64,000 bases of DNA from Diplosphaera chodatii. Taxonomy: Eukaryota; Chlorophyta; Trebouxiophyceae; Prasiolales; Stichococcaceae. A model generated the notes under the pieces. The model saw only the letters and a program-made list of their open reading frames with translations. It was not told where the DNA came from and searched no databases. The stretch is taken from the NCBI GenBank assembly GCA_032358165.1, contig JAALGY010000030.1, positions 124,001-188,000 on the forward strand, in the 5' to 3' direction. Shown in pieces: positions 58,568 through 64,000 of this stretch. Position numbers and translations under genes: made by a program. The first letter of the stretch is position 1; the number at the start of each line of letters is the position of its first letter.

Positions 58568-61041
58568 AGCAACGTGGCACTGCCGCCAGCGGCCGAGCAG
58601 GCTGTGGAGGATGCAGCGGTGTCCCGCAACACAGACCTGCAGCAGCGTGCCTTGGAGCTGCAGGCTTTGCTCAGGTGCCACAGCCTGGGCACTTCGACCA
58701 GAGTTTCCAAGATACATCTGCTGATGACGCTGCTGGGTGCTTGACAGTTTCTGATTGCCGTGGTGATTTGGTCATGTTGCTACTGCAGAGCGACGCCAAA
58801 CACTCGGCAGGCGGCACTGCCACCCAATGCATCATGTGAGGATGTCGAGATCGACCCACACCTGCCCTTCCTCAACCCCTTCGTGCAAGCGGCGTTGGAA
58901 GGCGGCGCAGCGCCCTACATCCCAGGTAGGCCGTACAGCACCCCTTTCAGGTCGCACAGGTAGAACAGGCATCGACGTGAAGTGGAATGGTGTCCACCCT
59001 GTAGCCAGGATGCCTCGCACTCGCACTGGGCCGCTGTACACTAGATCAGTTGTGGGGATGAGGTCTGCTTGGGGGGACAACAACCATGCTCGAAGTCGAT
59101 GATGCCGAGCTGCGTGCTTGCTCATAACAGCTGATGCACCATGCGCGCAGCGGAAGACCGGCGGGGCCTCGGCCTAGTACGCGCTTCTGCAGACGACGGC
59201 CATGCAGCCGCCGCAAAGCCCATCATATTCAAGGCGTACGAGCGACCAACACTGCCTGCTGCTCGGCAGTCGCAACCCGCGCTCGCCTCACAGCCCATGG
59301 CGGCTTCGGGTCCGTGCTTGCTTCGCGGCGTCACGCACCCAGCTTGCCAGGGAGCATCTGACTTGCATGCTGTGCTTGCTGCCTTGCATGGATAGCTGGG
59401 TTCTTCCCCTTCACACCGAGATTGGCTGGTGTGCAGGGGCAGCGCCAGGCGGTGCAGCGGCGGCCGCCGGCGCCGCCTCGCCGGCGGCGCCCTCGGAGCC
59501 GGTGCTGCTGCGCAAGGCGGGCGGCGGGCGCTGGGGCCCCGCGCAGCCAGCTGCGCCCCCGCCGGGCCCGCCGCCGCCCTCAGGCGCCGCCGGTGTGGCC
59601 CCAACCCTGCCCTGCACGGTGTACTCCTGCAGCGGGCGCCGTATGTGTTGTTGACGCAAACCGGTGCATCGCAGGGAGATTGGGTTGCCGTGTTTGGCAC
59701 ATAGCTGAGGGCTGTGATGCATCGTCATGTCTGCAGCCTATGGTAGCAGCGCACCCAGCCATCCGGCAGCGGGGCTGCCGCCGCCGCAGCCGCCGTCCCG
59801 CCGGCGGGCCGAGTCGGAGGAGGAGGCAGCGGCGCGTGCGGAGAAGGAGCGCCGGGCGGCTGCCCTGTTTGGCGGCGGCAGCGGCGGCGGCTCCCGCTCG
59901 TCCACCCCGCCGCGGCGGCCGCTGCACCGTGTGTCGCCCACCCGGGCTCCCGGGTGCGTCCAAATCCATGCTTCTCATCTGCATGTTTGACCAGCTGGTC
60001 AGCATAGAGGTGTTGCGTGGAACTGGAAATGCTGATCATGATGGACAACTGGAAATGTTAACATGATGGCCTGCAATGCACGCCTATTGCTGGACTCACT
60101 TGCTCCTGGCAATGCTATCATGTCCCCACATGCTGCAGCAGCGCAGCAGCAGCGCCGAAGCAGCAGCCGCACCCGGAGCCGGATGCGATGCTGCTGGACC
60201 TGGGGAGCGACCTCGAGCAGCAGCCCGCGCAGCAGCCAGCGGCGGCAGCGCCCCCAGCAGGTGCCTGCCTGCAGGGAGGACTCGGTTGCCTGGCAGCTTT
60301 GACTAGAGGTGTTATGCTGGGACAACTGATCCTACGACTCTAGTGGTTGGGCACTTTCCAATTCTACACATGCTGGCTTCCTTGGCGTGCAACACCTCCG
60401 GCGCGGCATGCAGGCGACCTGCTGGCAGGGCTGGAGGGGCTGGACGTCGGCAGCGCGGCGCCAGCGGCGCAGGCACCCGCGCAGGCGGCGCCCGGCGGCC
60501 TGGACGACCTCATGGGCGGCCCACAGCCTCAGCAGGCAAGCCCTGGCTTACCACTTGACTCTACCATCTACAGGAGATCCTGCCCTTGTCGCGGCTGTGT
60601 TGCAGGGCACCCGCTGCTGTCAGCATCACACTGTTCGCCTCCCAGTGCCCGAAGTTCTGAGCAGCATTGTGACAGTCTGGAGATCTTCAGAGTGCCTGAA
60701 TCCCTCACAACTGACGTCTGGCTTGCTTGCAGGGCGGAGGCGATTTGCTGGGCAACGGCTATGGCGGCGCTGCGCACAGCGATGACCTGCTGGGTGGCTT
60801 GGCCGCCGGCCACCCTGCACCGCACCCGCCGGGGGCGGGGCAGCACCCGCGCTACCAGCAGCAGTATCAGCAGCAGCAGTACGCCCAGCCGCCTGCCGGC
60901 AGCGGGGTCCCGCAGTACGGGGCACCCAGCGTGGCGGCGGTGCCCCAGCAGGGCGCTGGCGTGCCCGGCGGCATGCGGCCTGCACAGCAGGGGCCGCCCC
61001 CCGGGCAGGCCAAATCCGATCCCTTTGCAAACCTGCTGTAG
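58568..61041 (+). CDS. AP4E1-like: AP-4 complex epsilon adaptin, C-terminal part only
   Basis: AP-4 is an adaptor complex at the trans-Golgi network; epsilon is one of its two large subunits. Exons: 58568-58674, 58789-58925, 59151-59309, 59437-59592, 59737-59928, 60147-60260, 60414-60535 and 60733-61041, all in phase. Recognisable epsilon features: AVSRNTDLQQRALELQALLR, PPNASCEDVEIDPHLPFLNP, FVQAALEGGAAPYIP, FKAYERP, then a disordered hinge with EKERRAAALFGGG and acidic Leu motifs (MLLDLGSDLE, DLLAGLEGLD, DDLMGG, DDLLGG) and a Gln/Pro-rich end with DPFANLL. The large N-terminal trunk (several hundred residues) is not upstream; that space is taken by array copy 5, with which this part is in phase. 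The intron after 60535 has a GC donor (CAG|GCAAGC). It may be the tail of a fusion protein, or a translocated fragment. Confidence 0.78.
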
Positions 61042-61573
61042 TTGGGAACCTGATGCATCTCCCGGCTGCAGTCCGGCTGCCCTACTGTCTGCTGGACTGT
61101 TGGAGCACCTTGCTGTGCCTTGGCGTTGGGATACAGGCTGTCGGCAATCCGCTGCCACTGTGCTGATGTGGAATCATGGTCAATAACACTGGCTGCCGCT
61201 CCGGTTGCTTAACATCACGCACGTCTCGTCCGTCACACACACCACAGCTCGTCCAGCACACACATCTGAGAGACCAGGCGCAGAGTGCTTCAGCAGGGTT
61301 CAGAGTGTGGTGCACTTCTTCCAGCTGCCGCCGCAAGCATGTTGACAGCATCCAAGCATGTGCATGCGCCATGCACGCACGCAGAGATTGCAGACGCAGG
61401 CAAGCAGGCCCCTTTCTGCACAGCGCATTCCTGATTGCCCAGCATGGTACCATAGTGCATCCATCAACTGCGGCGCTACCTGTGACTTTGGACCAAGAGT
61501 GCTTCAGGATTGACTGTCGTTTCGTACTCCAAATGTCGACAGCGGCTGTGGCTGCAGCACACGCTCCAGAGAC
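61042..61573. other. Intergenic region
   Basis: Spacer before PIG-O; no supported exon seen. Confidence 0.4.
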
Positions 61574-64000
61574 ATGCTGCTCAAAATATTAGCATCAGGG
61601 AGAGGCACACCGTTGCTGCTCCTGTTGGCAGGCTTCACCCTGCTGCATGTCGCCACGCTCGGCCTGTTTGCGCGTGGGTTCCTCCTGACCCGAGTGGAAC
61701 TGACCACCAGGAGTTCCTGCGACGAACCTGGTGTGAACGACAAGAGCTTGAAAGCATCAGATGGTAGCTGCGGCACCTCAAGTGCAGTGGCACCGTCAGT
61801 CTCCGCCAGCAACGACACGCAGCGGCGCCAGCCAGGAGGCGACTGCGACCGGCGACCAAGCGGCTGCTGGGGCGACAAACACTTCAGCAAGGCAGCCTGG
61901 GTCATTGTCGATGCGCTGCGCTTCGACTTTGTGGCGTGTGAAGGGACAGCAGCGGCAGGGCATGGCTGCCGCTCCCGCATGCCAAAGCTGCTGGATCTTG
62001 CACAGCTATCGGTGAGTGAGGTATGACTAATCATCAACAAGCTGTCGTCCGAGAGCTGCAGCTCGTTGGCAGGTTATCCGAACCTCTCAGGTGCTGGGTG
62101 CAGGGCCCAGCGGCGCAGATGTACAGGTTTGTGGCGGATCCGCCGACAACCACCATGCAGCGCCTGCGTGGCATCCTGACGGTGCGATGCAGCTGCCGTT
62201 ATATATCCGTCGTACACTGCACGGTGTCGAAGTGTACTGAGTGAGCTGCCCTTGATCGGAAGTGCAGGGTGGCCTCCCAACATTTGTGGATGTGGGTGCC
62301 AGCTTTTCTGCAGCGGCGGTGGCCGAGGACAACCTGATAGGTACGATCACAGCAGCCAAACCTATGTTTTGATCTGAGAGCCATGACCAGTAACCATGAT
62401 GCCGTGATTGGACGAGAGCATTGCTACCCTCTTGTGTGGTGGCCACAGACCAGCTGGTGGCTGCCGGGCGGCGCCTGGCATTTGTCGGCGATGACACATG
62501 GATGCAGCTGTTTCCGCATCAGTTTGGCGACGCGGCGCCCTTTCCGTCCTTCAACGTGCGGGACCTGCATACCGTGGACAACGGCGTGTGGGAGGTGAAA
62601 GCTGTGCTTGTACACTGTGCAGTATATCTCTCAGCTGCTCAGTGCCTCTGCTCGCTGATGATGGACAGACTGATCAGCAAGCAGCCTGCGCACTATCATG
62701 ACCTGGATGGGACAGCGTCCGGTTGCGCACCTGCTCGATGCATGAAGATCACCCTGGACCATCCTTTGCGGCAGTACCTGGTGCCGGCGGTGCGCAACGC
62801 CACAGGGTGGGACGTGCTGGTGGGGCACTACCTGGGCGTCGACCATGCGGGGCACACGGACGATGTCTTCGCGCCCACCATGGCCGCCAAGCTGGCGCAG
62901 ATGGACACGCAGCTGGCGCAGGTGCCAACAGCCCCACGCCCCTGCCCCTGTACCAGAGGTCGCATGCCAGCAGGCTGTCTTGTCGCTGGCTGTCAGTTGG
63001 TGTCAATTGTGCAACGGCTGCTGGGCGCGTCGCGCAACTGCTGCAGCCCTCGGCCCGTGAGCCGCCAGCATTCAGCTGGCCAGCGCCCCAGGCTACCAAG
63101 CAGTCCCTGTTTCGATATTACGTCACTGCCTGCTCCTGATGCGGATGTGACACAGCACTGCATGCGCCCGCCCCTGCAGGTAGTGGACGAGATGGCGGCG
63201 CTTGCCGGCCCGGGCGCCCAGCATGCCGACACCCTGCTGCTGATCTGGGGCGACCACGGGCAGACTGACTCCGGCGACCACGGCGGCGGCAGCGCACCCG
63301 AGGTTCTCAATACTCATTGCAACCCGAGGTACCATGCCGCTCCGCTTGAACCTGCCCGTGTGCAGGCAAAGACTCCGAACCAGCTCCTGGCTTGCATGTC
63401 AGCAGGTCGACTCGGTGCTGGTGGCTGTGGACTTGGCAGCACTGCACGCCCGGCGCCGCAGCAGAAGCAGCGACGGCGAGCAGCGCGTTGCGGAGGCGGC
63501 AGGCGCAGGAGGCCCAGGCAGCAGCGATGAGTGGCAGCCTGCGCACGCCGCAAGTGCAGGCAGGCACATGCCGCAGGCAGCATCGGCGTGGCCAACAATG
63601 CCGCAGGTACCCACCACCTAGCTACGGTTCACGAACGCGTGCGAAACTTGACAACACCAGCAGGGCGAGCTGGAGTCTCTACCTGTATCCGATAACAAAG
63701 GCATCACAACAGCCTGATGATTTCGAGAGGCTGCTGAAGTCATGCTGATGATTGTATGGCAGGTGGACTTTGCGCCCACAATGGCAGCGCTGCTGGGTGT
63801 GCCCATGCCCTACGCGAGCATCGGGCGCGTGTCGCACGGCCTGTGGCACCTGCGCGGCTGCAGGGGCGGTGGAGACAGCCAGTCCTGCAGGCGGCGGTAT
63901 GCCGCGACACTGCAGGCCAACGCCTGGCAGGCGCGTCCTATGAGGCTACTGCAGTACATGATTTGACTGGTGCTTTTTACCATGTCCACCTTCCCTTGCC
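61574..64000 (+). CDS. PIGO: GPI ethanolamine phosphate transferase 3 (PIG-O), N-terminal catalytic part, runs off right edge
   Basis: PIG-O adds ethanolamine phosphate to the third mannose of the GPI anchor in the ER lumen. Exons: 61574-62011, 62104-62181, 62268-62340, 62449-62594, 62775-62921, 63180-63302, 63406-63606 and 63763-63930, in phase. A membrane helix (PLLLLLAGFTLLHVATLGLF) and LFARGFLLTRVEL open the protein as in PIG-O. Catalytic, alkaline-phosphatase-like residues: Asp in VDALRFDF, Thr in ADPPTTTMQR, the GVDHAGHT motif and IWGDHGQTDSG. DFAPTMAALLGVPMPYASIG follows, as in the family. The last exon probably ends at NAWQ with a GC donor (CAG|GCGCGT at 63931); if not, the frame stops at 63966. 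The membrane-rich C-terminal part lies outside the window. Confidence 0.87.

Noticed and set aside
62421..63530. 369-codon plus-strand frame running through PIG-O introns
   Set aside because: It includes intron sequence and leaves the PIG-O frame; the spliced exons explain the conserved parts.
1..64000. CRISPR arrays, rRNA genes, bacterial operons or phage
   Set aside because: No regularly spaced repeats, rRNA signatures or Shine-Dalgarno-led gene clusters; the genes are intron-rich and eukaryotic. tRNA genes could not be searched for properly by eye.

Overview
The window looks like nuclear DNA of a green alga (Chlorophyta, probably a core chlorophyte). It is GC-rich, and almost every gene is cut into short exons. 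Splice donors are very often GTGCG(C/T/G) and acceptors (C)TGCAG. The gene set is eukaryotic and photosynthetic-lineage: PDAT, a phytocyanin, EamA/DMT transporters, flotillin, AP-4 epsilon and PIG-O. No splice evidence was available; exon boundaries were placed by eye from GT/GC-AG sites, phase continuity and family similarity, so most genes are given as spans with exons listed in the text.

Left part (1-12,230). The 5' part of a phospholipid:diacylglycerol acyltransferase runs off the left edge (minus). Then come a long low-complexity plastid-type protein of unknown function (plus), an organelle-type RNase HII with a variant DDSGVG active-site motif (plus), and a stellacyanin-like phytocyanin (minus).

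Middle (12,800-36,050). A divergent member of the U-box family described below, without the U-box itself (minus), is followed by an EamA/DMT transporter (minus), a secreted MBL-fold hydrolase (plus), a second EamA/DMT transporter with an 18-nt microexon (plus), a conventional single U-box protein (plus) and an 18-exon flotillin (plus).

Right part (36,830-58,500). This is the striking region: a head-to-tail array of one truncated remnant and five paralogues of an expanded family. The full design is a degenerate RRM-like N-terminus split by an intron at a conserved place, a long alpha-helical (ARM-like) region, a basic linker, and a C-terminal U-box. Exon lengths and phases match between copies (105, 521, 133, 144, 51, 93 and 179 nt exons recur). 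Individual copies have lost middle exons, lost the basic linker, carry possible frame breaks, or, in the last copy, run in frame into the C-terminal tail of an AP-4 epsilon adaptin. These look like recent birth-and-death and exon-shuffling events in a ubiquitin-ligase-like family. The window ends in PIG-O (GPI ethanolamine phosphate transferase 3), which runs off the right edge.

Two splice-related themes run through the window. GC-AG introns recur, usually CAG|GCGCG. Short tandem duplications sit at exon edges and leave extra copies of the splice site inside the intron.
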